The notes: generated by a model from the sequence alone, not told the origin. Numbered from the stretch's first letter, positions 17,407 through 26,346 are shown. The stretch: 47,083 nucleotides of DNA from Acidobacteriota bacterium (GCA_026394075.1 JAPKYX010000292.1:1-47083), one strand, 5' to 3'. Program-made: numbers and translations.

Positions 17407-19237
17407 GTTGGGGCTGGCGCTGTTTTGGTGGACGCTGCGGGCGGCAGAGCCGGAGTCGATCCTGCGGTCTCCGGCGACGGCGGCCTGGACGCGGGTATTG
17501 GAGAGCGTCAATCTAACCCCCGCGGATGCGACCTGGTTGATGGGGGCGGTGGCCGGCGTCAACCCCGGTGCGGAAACCGTGACCGTCCGCCGGATTGTCG
17601 ACGCGCGGCGGCCGCAGCTGGACATCTACTGGGAGCACCCGGTGGTGGTGCCGCGCTATGAACTGCCCGCCGACGCGCGAATTTTTGCGCGGGAGCGCTG
17701 GACCGGTGCGCCGGTTCTTGCCGGTTGGGTGCGCGGCGGACATCCGTTTCTGTGGACCGCTTCTGCGTTGGGTGACCGCGGGTATGAACGCTATCCCTAC
17801 CTGGTGCAAGCGCTGGCCGATCTGGGAGTCCGCCCACCGGCCCAGTCGCGCCGTCTGTGGGCGTTTTTCGATTCGTCCTATCGCCTGCGGGCCGATCTCC
17901 CGCTGCTGGCTCGCCGCTGGCGGAGCGCCGGGATTGCCGCCATCCACGTCGCCGCCTGGCACTATCATGAGCCCGATGCGGCGCGCGATGAATGGCTGCG
18001 GCGGCTGATCGCGGTCAGCCACGAGCATGCCATTCAGGTCTATGCGTGGCTGGAGTTGCCGCATGTCAGCGAGCAGTTCTGGCAGGACAACCCAAGTTGC
18101 CGGGAGAAGACCGCGCTTGAGGCCGATGCCCACCTGGACTGGCGCAAGCTGATCAACCTGCGCAATCCGGCCTGTTCGGCCCGAGTGGCGGGGGGCGTCC
18201 GGGGGTTGCTGGGGCGGTTTGATTGGGATGGCGTCAACCTGGGTGAGCTCTACTTTGAATCGCTGGAAGGGGCCGCTGGGCCGGCGCGCTTTACGCCGAT
18301 GAATGACGATGTGCGGCGCGAGTTCAAGGCGATCACCGGGACCGATCCGCGCACGTTGTTCAGTTCGGCCCAGCCCGATGCCAAGCTGCTGCGGCAGTTT
18401 CTCGACTACCGGGCAGGGTTGACGCGCCAGATGCAGGCCCACTGGCTTTCGGTGGTGCGGGAACGCGCGGAACTGGATGTCGTGCTGACCCACGTGGATG
18501 ACCGGTTTGACACCTCGATGCGCGACGCGCTGGGGGCGGACGTATCGGCGACGCTGCCGTTGTTGGGCCAACAGGACTTCACCTTCCTGATCGAAGATCC
18601 GGCGACGGTGTGGCACCTGGGTCCGCAGCGCTATCCGGAAATCGCGCGCCGCTACGAGGCGCTGACGGAGCAGTTGCAGCCGGGTGGGGGTCCGCCCTGG
18701 AAGAACCGGCTGGGCGTCGACATCAACATTGTTGAACGCTACCAGGACGTCTACCCCACCAAGCAGCAGACTGGCGGGGAGCTGTTCCAGTTGGTGCACC
18801 TAGCCTCGCGCGCCTTCGCCCGGGTGGCGCTCTATTTTGAGAACTCGATTCTGGCGCCCGATCTGCCTTGGCTGGCGGCGGCTTCGAGCACGCTCGACTA
18901 CCGTGAGCAGAACGGTTCAAAGCTGACAGTGGAGACGGCCCGGGAAACCTGGGTGCGCTTTAGCGGTCCGGTGAAGCTGGATGGCGAAGCGTGGCCGGTG
19001 ACGGATGGGGAGTTTGTGTTGGTCCCGGCGGGGCGGCATCAGTTGGAGCCGGGTGACCCGTTGCCGCTGCGCGTGGTGGACCTGAACGCCACCATGGAGC
19101 GGGTCTCGATCAAGGATGGGCGGATTGCCTTGACCTATACATCACGGGCGCGGGGCACGGTCCGGTTGAGCGATGGCCGCGTGGTGCGGCTGGCACCGGG
19201 ACATCACACGGTCTACTTTGAGCCGGCTACTTCGTAG
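17390..19237 (+). CDS. secreted glycosidase-like (TIM-barrel) protein
   Basis: 615 residues with an N-terminal signal (RLGLALFWWTLRAAE). The middle reads like a glycoside-hydrolase barrel: AGIAAIHVAAWHYHEPDA (~residue 180-197), HAIQVYAWLELPHVS, and FDWDGVNLGELYFES (~280-290), whose acidic residues are the best catalytic candidates. This wording resembles GHL10/DUF187-like proteins and the C-terminal hydrolase half of PgaB. The C-terminal ~150 residues are beta-rich (GPVKLDGEAWPVTDGEFVLVP). ATG 17390 lies inside the previous gene's end and is preceded by AGGG, so the two are translated together. A periplasmic enzyme acting on an exported polysaccharide is a reasonable but unproven role. Confidence 0.65.
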   Translation: MRLPTRLGLALFWWTLRAAEPESILRSPATAAWTRVLESVNLTPADATWLMGAVAGVNPGAETVTVRRIVDARRPQLDIYWEHPVVVPRYELPADARIFARERWTGAPVLAGWVRGGHPFLWTASALGDRGYERYPYLVQALADLGVRPPAQSRRLWAFFDSSYRLRADLPLLARRWRSAGIAAIHVAAWHYHEPDAARDEWLRRLIAVSHEHAIQVYAWLELPHVSEQFWQDNPSCREKTALEADAHLDWRKLINLRNPACSARVAGGVRGLLGRFDWDGVNLGELYFESLEGAAGPARFTPMNDDVRREFKAITGTDPRTLFSSAQPDAKLLRQFLDYRAGLTRQMQAHWLSVVRERAELDVVLTHVDDRFDTSMRDALGADVSATLPLLGQQDFTFLIEDPATVWHLGPQRYPEIARRYEALTEQLQPGGGPPWKNRLGVDINIVERYQDVYPTKQQTGGELFQLVHLASRAFARVALYFENSILAPDLPWLAAASSTLDYREQNGSKLTVETARETWVRFSGPVKLDGEAWPVTDGEFVLVPAGRHQLEPGDPLPLRVVDLNATMERVSIKDGRIALTYTSRARGTVRLSDGRVVRLAPGHHTVYFEPATS

Positions 19238-19240
19238 CGA

Positions 19241-20569
19241 CTACTTGGTGATGACGGCGGCCACTTCGTAATTCAGCGCGACTTCGTCGCCGCTCTTGAG
19301 GCCGCTGGCGACTGCACCGGTGATCTCATTGCGATTGGCCAACTTCACTTCGCGGCGCACAAATTCTTGGCCTTGCTTGACGTAGGCCACCTGCTTACCA
19401 TCTTCGGTGCGCAGCGCACCCAGCGGCACCAGCGTGGCATTGTCGGTTTGCTCCACCAAAACATTGGCGCCAGCCGACAGGTCGGGGATCAGGCGCGGAT
19501 CGCTGCCTTCAATCGCCACGCGGACCGGAATGCTCCGCAGGAAAGCCGTCTGCCGGAAGCCGGCCACGGCGATTGCGCCGATGGAGTAGACCTTGCCCTT
19601 CAGGGTCAAGCCCGGGAAGGCATCAAGCGTGATGTTGGCCGTTTGTCCCAACCGGAACTGGCCGCTTTCGGCTTGGTTGATGGTGGCTTCCACCTGCATG
19701 CTCTTGGGGTTGACCACTTTGACGATCAACTGGCCGGGCGTGACGGTGTCGCCGTCGCCGATCTGTTGAAATTCGCCGCCGCGCCACACGGTCTGCACCA
19801 CGGCCAGGCCGTCCATGGAGGCATGGATGGTAAACCGTTCCAGGTCCTTCTTGTGGCGATCGCGGTGGCGGGTGTGGCGCTCCCGGGTGTAGTCGAGAAT
19901 CTTCATCTCGGAAGCCTGGGATTGCTGCTTCAGCTTCAGTTCGCTCTGGAGTTCGTTGTAAGCTGCTTCGTTTTCTTCCACTTGCAGCTTTAGGAGTTCC
20001 TGGTCAATCCCGGTGCGGACTTCGGCCGCTTTGGCGTCGGCGCGGCTCTTGTCCAACTGCGCTTTGGCCAGCCGGACGTTTTGCTGGAGATTTTCCCATT
20101 CCACTTCCTGCTCCGCCTTGCGCTTGCGGATGTCGGCTTCCGATTGCAGGACCGTGGAGGTGACGTCATCGATATGGTCGGCCATGGACTGGCCATCAAT
20201 CTGGACCAGGATGTCGCCTTTCTTCACCATCACACCGGAAGCCGTCAATCTTTGCAGGATCATCGGCCGGTTGCCTTCCGGGCTGTTCAGGCGCGGCACG
20301 GTGATGTTGACGTATTCGCGGGAGGAGGTCTGCCCGGAGATGCGAATTACGGTCTCCAGGTTGCCAGCCGTCACCTGAGTGGTCTTTACTGGAACAACCG
20401 ACGTTTTCTCTTGCGTTGCTGAGTTGGACCGCCAAGCCGCTGCCGCCAACCCGACAACAACCAAAGACAGTACCGCCCACAGCCAGGTACGCTGGGGCTT
20501 CTCGGGAGCGGGGACGGCGGCCGGTTTGGCCTCGGGAGCGGGTGGTATGGGGTTGAGTATCGCCGACAT
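19241..20569 (-). CDS. HlyD/RND-type periplasmic adaptor protein
   Basis: 442 residues. A single membrane anchor (TWLWAVLSLVVVGLAAAAW, ~28-46) is followed by a lipoyl-like half (VTAGNLETVIRISGQ..VMVKKGDILVQIDG). A long coiled coil (~130-245, QSEADIRKRKAEQEVEWENL onwards) follows. The second lipoyl half is ASMDGLAVVQTVWRGGEF. Beta-barrel and membrane-proximal domains come last (ATINQAESGQFRLGQ; VLVEQTDNATLVPLGALRTE). This is the order of membrane-fusion proteins that link inner-membrane pumps to TolC-like channels. No pump or channel gene is next to it. ATG 20569 has a good AGGAAGG six bases away. It converges with the glycosidase-like gene, three bases apart. Confidence 0.9.
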   Translation of the reverse strand: MSAILNPIPPAPEAKPAAVPAPEKPQRTWLWAVLSLVVVGLAAAAWRSNSATQEKTSVVPVKTTQVTAGNLETVIRISGQTSSREYVNITVPRLNSPEGNRPMILQRLTASGVMVKKGDILVQIDGQSMADHIDDVTSTVLQSEADIRKRKAEQEVEWENLQQNVRLAKAQLDKSRADAKAAEVRTGIDQELLKLQVEENEAAYNELQSELKLKQQSQASEMKILDYTRERHTRHRDRHKKDLERFTIHASMDGLAVVQTVWRGGEFQQIGDGDTVTPGQLIVKVVNPKSMQVEATINQAESGQFRLGQTANITLDAFPGLTLKGKVYSIGAIAVAGFRQTAFLRSIPVRVAIEGSDPRLIPDLSAGANVLVEQTDNATLVPLGALRTEDGKQVAYVKQGQEFVRREVKLANRNEITGAVASGLKSGDEVALNYEVAAVITK

Positions 20570-20623
20570 GCTAAGCCTTCCTGTCAGAATACAAGACGGT
20601 TATCCAAAGGGAAAGGCGCTTTT

Positions 20624-21910
20624 TTGCTCATGAAAGTTACAAACCACCCCGAAACTGCGGCCGCACCCTGGTTTCACGACCTCGGCCGGCTCTATCGGGA
20701 ACAGAAATGGCTGGCTTTGTGGGCGGCATTTTTCGGCTATCTGCTTGATGCCATGGATGTTCTGCTGTACGTCTTTGCCCTTCAAACGCTAAAAACGGAG
20801 TTCGGACTGTCGAACGCGGAAGCGGGTTTTGTCAGTTCCGCTACGTTGATCGCCTCCGCCTTTGGTGGCATCGCCTCCGGCCTCCTGTGTGATCGCATCG
20901 GCCGGCGGCGCACTTTGATTTACTGCATTCTCGTTTATTCGCTCGCTTCCGGCGGCACGGCCTTCTCGCACGGGCTGTGGGACTTGATCTTCTGGCGGGC
21001 TCTGGTGGGGGTGGGGCTGGGTGGCGAATGGTCGGCCGGGGCGGTGATGGTGGCGGAAAGTTGGCCGGCGCACCAGCGGGCGCGGGCGGTCAGCTTTATG
21101 CAATCCGGCTGGGCGATTGGTTACATGTCGGCGGCCGCTGTGGCGGCGACGGTGATGCCGGCCTTTGGCTGGCGGACGATGTTTCTTGTGGGAGTGTTGC
21201 CCGCCCTGCTGACCATTGTGATCCGCAGCAAGGTGCAGGAAACCGAGATCTACCGGACGTCCACGCGGCCCACTGGCAGCTTGAAGGACATCTTCTCGGG
21301 CATCTTGCGGCGGCGGACCATTGTGGCCACAGCCGTGGCGACGGCGGTTCTGTTTGCTTATTGGGGCTTGTTCACGTGGCTGCCAGGCTTTCTATCGGCA
21401 CCCGTCACGGCGGGCGGTGCGGGATTCAACATCGTCAAGACGTCCGGCTGGATCTTCGCCATGCAGGCCGGGGCTTTCTGCGGCTACCTGAACTTTGGCT
21501 GGCTGGCGGACCGGTTTGGGCGACGCCCGATCTTTGCGGCCTACGTGCTGGTGGCCGCGCTGCTGACACCGCTCTACGGCACGCTGCCGCGATGGGGCGG
21601 GGAATGGACCAATACCGGGCTGTTGCTGCTGGGTCCGCTGGTAGGCTTTTTCGGCACCGGCTTCTTTTCTCTGTTCGGCACTATGCTGGCTGAGCTCTAC
21701 CCGACGCATGTTCGCGGCGCGGGGCAGGGGTTTGTCTACAACTTTGGGCGAGGCTTAAGCGCGCTGGCGCCACTGGCCGTGGGCACGGTGGCGGACCACA
21801 GCGGCCTGGGCCTGGCGCTGATCATGAACTCGGCCTTCTTCCTGGTGGGTGGCGTGCTGGTGTTCCTGCTGCCGGAGACGCGCAACACTGACTTGAGAGC
21901 CACCCAATGA
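20624..21910 (+). CDS. MFS transporter, possible thiamine-precursor transporter
   Basis: 428 residues, twelve hydrophobic segments, with MFS loop motifs DRIGRRRTL after helix 2 and DRFGRRPIF after helix 8. GGEWSAGAVMVAE in helix 4-5 is typical of the sugar/aromatic-acid and sialate branches (AAHS, NanT, ProP-like) of the family. TTG 20624 is used because GAAAGG lies seven bases before it; ATG 20630 is close and possible. The gene overlaps thiD by ATGA (21907-21910). Such coupling suggests import of hydroxymethylpyrimidine or a related thiamine precursor, but this is inferred from position only. It is divergent from the HlyD gene across 54 bases; no thiamine riboswitch fits there. Confidence 0.88.
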   Translation: MLMKVTNHPETAAAPWFHDLGRLYREQKWLALWAAFFGYLLDAMDVLLYVFALQTLKTEFGLSNAEAGFVSSATLIASAFGGIASGLLCDRIGRRRTLIYCILVYSLASGGTAFSHGLWDLIFWRALVGVGLGGEWSAGAVMVAESWPAHQRARAVSFMQSGWAIGYMSAAAVAATVMPAFGWRTMFLVGVLPALLTIVIRSKVQETEIYRTSTRPTGSLKDIFSGILRRRTIVATAVATAVLFAYWGLFTWLPGFLSAPVTAGGAGFNIVKTSGWIFAMQAGAFCGYLNFGWLADRFGRRPIFAAYVLVAALLTPLYGTLPRWGGEWTNTGLLLLGPLVGFFGTGFFSLFGTMLAELYPTHVRGAGQGFVYNFGRGLSALAPLAVGTVADHSGLGLALIMNSAFFLVGGVLVFLLPETRNTDLRATQ

Positions 21911-22695
21911 CGCTACCCCGACGCGCCGTCGCGCTGACCATCGCCGGGTCTGACCCTTCGGGCGGCGCCGGCTTGCAGGCGGACCTGAAGACGTTCCACC
22001 AGTTCGGCGTTTATGGCGAAGCGGTGGTGACGCTGATCACGGTCCAGAACACGCGCAGCGTGGACGCGGTGCGGCTGCTGGACCCGGACCTGGTGGGTGC
22101 GCAACTGGACGCGGTGCTGCTGGATATCCCGCCCGATGCCGTCAAGACAGGCGCGTTGGGCGATGCGCGGTTGATTGAGTGCGTGGCGTACCGGGTGCTG
22201 CCGAATCTGGTGGTGGATCCGGTGATGATCTCCAAGCACGGCGCTCCGCTGATGGCCCCGGAGGCGCGCGAGATGCTGCTGAAGGTGCTGCTGCCCAAGG
22301 CTCGCGTGGTGACGCCGAATGCTCACGAAGCGGAAGCGCTCACCGGGACCAGCGATGCCTGGGAAGCCGCGCGGCGGCTGGCGGGAATGGGGGCGCGGGC
22401 GGTGGTGATCAAGGGCGGCCACCGGACCGATGCGGAGGAGTATCTCTCCACTGACCTGTTGCTGGAGGACGGCATCTTCCACGAATTCGCCGCGCCGCGC
22501 ATTTCCACCGTGCATACCCATGGCACGGGGTGTACGTTCGCGGCGGCGATTACGGCTCTGCTGGCGCAAGGGGTCGCGTTGCCGGACGCGGTGGCTGAGG
22601 CCAAGCAGTGGATTACGGAAGCGATTCGCACGAACCCGGGTCTGGGCGGTGGGTCGGGTCCGGTAAACCACTTCGCAGCCAGACCCGGCCATTGA
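21907..22695 (+). CDS. thiD: hydroxymethylpyrimidine/phosphomethylpyrimidine kinase
   Basis: 262 residues, the standard size for ThiD, which makes two successive phosphorylations of HMP for thiamine synthesis. The opening ALTIAGSDPSGGAGLQADL is the family's hallmark, followed by FGVYGEAVVTLITVQNT. DPVMISKHGAPLM and VTPNAHEAEALTG occur mid-protein, and HTHGTGCTFAAAI near the end holds the anion-hole glycine and catalytic Cys. Its ATG overlaps the MFS stop, so both are expressed together. The last 83 bases overlap the end of the opposite-strand GT39 gene. Confidence 0.96.
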   Translation: MTLPRRAVALTIAGSDPSGGAGLQADLKTFHQFGVYGEAVVTLITVQNTRSVDAVRLLDPDLVGAQLDAVLLDIPPDAVKTGALGDARLIECVAYRVLPNLVVDPVMISKHGAPLMAPEAREMLLKVLLPKARVVTPNAHEAEALTGTSDAWEAARRLAGMGARAVVIKGGHRTDAEEYLSTDLLLEDGIFHEFAAPRISTVHTHGTGCTFAAAITALLAQGVALPDAVAEAKQWITEAIRTNPGLGGGSGPVNHFAARPGH

Positions 22696-24076
22696 CGCCA
22701 ACCTCGCGCCGGTGGGGTGCATCGCCGGGGGCCAGCGTCGCCGGCAGCAGAAAATCGATCTCCGGGTGGGCGCGCACCAGGGCCGCGACATCTGGCTGGT
22801 TCCGGTAAAGGATCGCGGTGGCCACGGGCAGCGGTTGGCGGGTGAACTCCTCTGGGCGCACCAGAATCTTGCGGGCCTGAAAATCGAGCGGAGCGCGGTC
22901 CGCCGCCTGGCCAGCATTAAAGAACGCGTATCTCACCAGCGGCAGCGGCAGCAGCGTCGCGTAGAACTGGTCGTCCGGATCGACAATGATCAGCTCGGCC
23001 CCCGGTTGATGGCAGTAGGCCCGCAACTGGGCCGCGGGGGGAACGGCCTCGGGCGCGAAGTTGCTTTGGCTGATCCAGGCCACGCTAACGGAGCAGACGG
23101 CGATGGCGGCTGCCTTCAGCCAGACATTCCGCTCCCAGGGAATTGCGGCGGCGGCCATCGCCAGGGCGGGTACCAGGGGCACCCAATAGGCGATGTTGTG
23201 ATACTGGAACGCGAGCACGGCGGCCACCAGCGTCCCTACCCACCAGAGCAGCCAACGTTCTCGCCAGGCAAATCCGAGGCCCGCTACACCGGCCAGCGTC
23301 ACCACGGGGTCCATCTGAAAAAGGCGCACCGGATAAAAGATCCACGCGGCGTCGCCTGAGGTCTGCACCGGTGAGGCGAGGCCCCAATGCAGCACTTCGG
23401 TCAACACAAACTCCTGCCAGAACCATTCGGTGTTGATCGCCAGTTGCGCCAGAAACCAGGGCGCGGCCACCACTGCGGCGATTCCGATAGCCCACGCGGA
23501 GCGCAGCATGATCAGCGGCAGCAGCCCGGCGATGCCTTTGGTTACGATCGCCAGCCCGGCCATCACGCCCGGCCATGTCCGGGCCAGGGTGGGCTGTTGA
23601 GCACAATAGATCGCCGCCGCCATGGCAAAGGTCAACACCATGTCCATGGTGGCCACGCGGGCGAAGTTGTGCAGCAGTTGGTTGCTGAGCAGCAGCGAGA
23701 ACGCTACGCCTGCCGCCCAGGGGCCGCGCCATCGCCACGCCCACGTGGTGATCAGCAAGACCAGGAACGCAGCTGCCGCGAGCGATGGCAGCCGCAAGGC
23801 GGCGGCGCTGGGGCCGAAGGTCTTTACACTGGCCGCCATCAGCCAGTAGGCCAGGGGCGGCTTGTAGAGCGCGTTGCGCTCCATGAACTTCGGTGTCAGC
23901 CAGTCGCCGGTCGAAACCATCCGTAGCGCGGTATGCGAATAGACCACCTCATCCTGCGCCGCCACGTGCCCCACCGGGTCCAACAGGCGGGCACCCAGGC
24001 CGGCGTGTTGGATGTTCCAGGAGAAGCGGATGGCGGCCAAGCAGAAAATCGCAACGAGAACCCAGCGGGGAGGCAC
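22613..24076 (-). CDS. ArnT/GT39-like membrane glycosyltransferase
   Basis: 487 residues from GTG 24076. The N-terminal two-thirds is a run of membrane helices. The first periplasmic loop has DEVVYSHTALRMVSTGDWL and the ERNALYKPPLAYWLMAA stretch, the pattern of GT39/ArnT and PMT_2 enzymes. These take a polyprenyl-phosphate sugar and transfer it to lipid A or proteins outside the inner membrane. The acidic pair DE in the loop is the expected catalytic site. The C-terminal ~150 residues are soluble (LIIVDPDDQFYATLLPL). The tail (GLPDPTHRPDPGSCESLP) is encoded antisense to the end of thiD, an 83-base overlap. Sugar and acceptor are unknown. Confidence 0.85.
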   Translation of the reverse strand: MPPRWVLVAIFCLAAIRFSWNIQHAGLGARLLDPVGHVAAQDEVVYSHTALRMVSTGDWLTPKFMERNALYKPPLAYWLMAASVKTFGPSAAALRLPSLAAAAFLVLLITTWAWRWRGPWAAGVAFSLLLSNQLLHNFARVATMDMVLTFAMAAAIYCAQQPTLARTWPGVMAGLAIVTKGIAGLLPLIMLRSAWAIGIAAVVAAPWFLAQLAINTEWFWQEFVLTEVLHWGLASPVQTSGDAAWIFYPVRLFQMDPVVTLAGVAGLGFAWRERWLLWWVGTLVAAVLAFQYHNIAYWVPLVPALAMAAAAIPWERNVWLKAAAIAVCSVSVAWISQSNFAPEAVPPAAQLRAYCHQPGAELIIVDPDDQFYATLLPLPLVRYAFFNAGQAADRAPLDFQARKILVRPEEFTRQPLPVATAILYRNQPDVAALVRAHPEIDFLLPATLAPGDAPHRREVGVNGRVWLRSGLPDPTHRPDPGSCESLP

Positions 24077-24151
24077 AGACCTTCAGTGTAAAGCGGTCCC
24101 CGTGCTCGCCGTTCTCGCGCTGGGCCCGTCCGGCCCCGGCCCGCAACGCGC

Positions 24152-26206
24152 CTACGGGTGAACCGGCCGAGCGTAGACAATCTCGGCGTCGCGGAACTCT
24201 TCAAAGTTGATGGGGACGCCCTGTTCCATCAATTGCTGGCCGCTCATCGTCAGCACGCGGGGATCGTCGGCGAAGGTGACGGTGTAGAGCTGCGCCTCAT
24301 CCAAGCCGCGAAGCCGCAGCACGAAGCGTGGAGCGGTGGCTTGATCCCGCGTGACCACGGCTACTGCCTCGCCGCCTTCCAGTGTCTGCACTGCGTCCAC
24401 CACGCCTTCGTTGGGGCGCGCGCTGAGGTGGAAGATTTTGCCATCGCGGACTTCATCCCGGAAGCCCTTAAAGCGGGCAACCTCGGACTGGGCGAAGCGC
24501 AGATCATCGTCCGACATCTCCGGCAAGCGGTTCATGAAGACCCACGGCCCGCCAAACATAAAGCTGCGGGTGACGTAGGCGTTCAGCTTGCTGTCGGGCA
24601 TGTACCGGTCGGCATAGCGTGGGGGGAACGGGAAGGTGGCCCCGAACATTCCCTGGCGCGCTCCCAGGCTGCCGGAGGCGTCATTGGTGATGGAGGTGAC
24701 GTAGTTGCGCAACATTTTGAACGTCATCATGCTGCCGCCGTTGGCGCAGTTTTCCCAGACCGTGTTGGGCCGCAGACGGCGGGCTTCCGCCACAATCCAA
24801 TCGATGCCGTCCACGGAGTTGGAATAGTTGGAATCATCGGCGGCATGGGTGTGGTCCTTGCGGTTGCAGAACTTCACCAGCGTCTGGCCGTCCTGCAAAA
24901 TCCAATCGACCTCGTAGTTGTCGATGATCTTGAGTACTTCCTTCAGCACCCACTCGCGGACGGGCTTATGGCCGGGACATAGCGAGACCGCGCCGTGATA
25001 GTGGTAGGTCTCCGAGCTGACCCAATCGGGATGCTCACGCAGGACCGCCGATGCCGGGGCGGCCTCAGTGGGGACAAAGTGCAGCCCGAACTTCATGCCG
25101 AGTGAGTGCACATAGCGGGCCAGTGCCTTCAGGCCGCTGGGAAACTTCTTGGGGTCTTCCACCCAATCACCCATTTGAGGTGCCCACCCGAGATCCACCA
25201 CGAACAACTCGATGCCAGCTTGCGCGGCCAGTTCGGCATTGCGCCGCAGTACCACCTCGTCGATCTCTTTCTGGTAGCCCCAGGAATCCCAGACGGCGTA
25301 CGGGAACCGGACACCGCCCGGCGCTGCGGCCGCAATGGCCGTCTCCGCAAACCGCTGCGTGCGGTAACCGGCTTCATCCCAGTCGCCGTGGAAAACTCCG
25401 ATGAATGAAGCCGGTACTTCGAAGGGCTCGCCCGCCGCCACCGGGTGGTTCAGGCCGGTGATCTCACTGCTGACGGTCAGCCGGTCACGCCGGGCATCGT
25501 GCCGGATGGAAACCTCGGCCCGGCCGTCAAACTCCCAACCCCAGAACAGGCCCCGGTCCTGCCGGTCGCGCAACGCCAGCCAGGCGCACTGCGTCGCTCC
25601 GGACCCGGAGCTGACGGTCTGTGCGACGCCGGCCGGGGAAAGCTTCATCTCAATCGGTTCAAAGTTGACGGGTTGAGGAATGATCGCCCATTGGTTCACC
25701 TGAAACGTCCGGTAGGGGCCTCCCGCCGCCGAAAACTGCCAGGGCATGAAGTCCGCCGCCCGGATCACGACTGCCTGGGCCAGCGGCACTACCTGGAGCG
25801 ATTGCCGCACGGCAGGGTGCTGCGGCCAGACCTCCAGATCGAGTGTGAACTCAAACTGCTCGGCTGAATCCCGCAGGACGATCTGCGTCCGGGTACCGCC
25901 CTGCGCAATCGATTCCAGCCGGGATGCGCGCAGGATCATGGGCGTGCGGCCGTCAATGGTTCCGGCATCGGTGGTGAGGTTGATGGGTGATACGGCGGAA
26001 TCCGTGGGAGCGGCCCAGCGGGCTCCGGTAACCGCGTCAACAATCGAGTCCAACCGGAACCTCTGGGTGGAAGCCGCCAAGCGGTAGTTGGCGGTGATGC
26101 TGCCGTTTGAAATCGCCCAGCGGCGATCCTTCGTTTCCTGAGCGGACATCGACAACGCCGCCATCAAGGATAAAGCGATACTCTTTGCTAGAAACATCTG
26201 CTCCAT
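24152..26206 (-). CDS. secreted alpha-galactosidase (GH36/melibiase type)
   Basis: 684 residues with a signal peptide (AKSIALSLMAALSMSAQ). An N-terminal beta-sandwich (~25-290) leads to the barrel. Barrel motifs are YAVWDSWGYQ, ELFVVDLGWAPQMGDW, FPSGLKALARYVHSLGMKFG and VDWILQDGQ, whose Asp439 is the expected nucleophile, then ENCANGGSMM and ITNDASGS with Asp509 as the acid/base candidate. The nucleophile strand lacks the usual Lys of KxD motifs (here LQDGQ), so the substrate may not be a simple alpha-galactoside. A C-terminal beta domain (VLRLRGLDEAQLYTVTFADD) ends it. A GAGAG seven bases before ATG 26206 supports that start. It is divergent from the phosphatase gene. Confidence 0.85.
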   Translation of the reverse strand: MEQMFLAKSIALSLMAALSMSAQETKDRRWAISNGSITANYRLAASTQRFRLDSIVDAVTGARWAAPTDSAVSPINLTTDAGTIDGRTPMILRASRLESIAQGGTRTQIVLRDSAEQFEFTLDLEVWPQHPAVRQSLQVVPLAQAVVIRAADFMPWQFSAAGGPYRTFQVNQWAIIPQPVNFEPIEMKLSPAGVAQTVSSGSGATQCAWLALRDRQDRGLFWGWEFDGRAEVSIRHDARRDRLTVSSEITGLNHPVAAGEPFEVPASFIGVFHGDWDEAGYRTQRFAETAIAAAAPGGVRFPYAVWDSWGYQKEIDEVVLRRNAELAAQAGIELFVVDLGWAPQMGDWVEDPKKFPSGLKALARYVHSLGMKFGLHFVPTEAAPASAVLREHPDWVSSETYHYHGAVSLCPGHKPVREWVLKEVLKIIDNYEVDWILQDGQTLVKFCNRKDHTHAADDSNYSNSVDGIDWIVAEARRLRPNTVWENCANGGSMMTFKMLRNYVTSITNDASGSLGARQGMFGATFPFPPRYADRYMPDSKLNAYVTRSFMFGGPWVFMNRLPEMSDDDLRFAQSEVARFKGFRDEVRDGKIFHLSARPNEGVVDAVQTLEGGEAVAVVTRDQATAPRFVLRLRGLDEAQLYTVTFADDPRVLTMSGQQLMEQGVPINFEEFRDAEIVYARPVHP

Positions 26207-26234
26207 TGCTGAACTCTCGCCCTCAATCTCTACG

Positions 26235-26244
26235 TGTCATGACA
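26235..26244. promoter_or_regulatory. palindrome in the GH36/phosphatase divergent region
   Basis: TGTCATGACA is a perfect 10-base palindrome, 29 bases upstream of the alpha-galactosidase ATG in the 140-base gap between two divergent genes. It is placed where an operator would be, but no regulator gene is nearby and the site is short. Confidence 0.25.
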
Positions 26245-26346
26245 AGCGGATTTATTACGAAGTCCTGATTGAGAAATTGACAACCCAAACGCTGCGTACC
26301 GGGCGGAGGCGCGCGAGCGCTATCATCTCAATAAGCGTATTTTCCT

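Noticed and set aside
15994-17625. 543-residue minus-strand open frame
   Set aside because: Antisense to the TPR-barrel gene and the start of the glycosidase-like gene, rich in Arg, Pro and Gln with no domain; a GC-bias shadow.
20570-20623. Thiamine (TPP) riboswitch upstream of the MFS-thiD unit
   Set aside because: Only 54 bases between divergent genes and no CTGAGA-type THI element; too short for the aptamer.
26277-26282. TTGACA as a -35 box for the phosphatase gene
   Set aside because: A perfect -35 hexamer, but no -10-like sequence occurs 16-18 bases downstream; the nearest TATCAT is 38 bases away.
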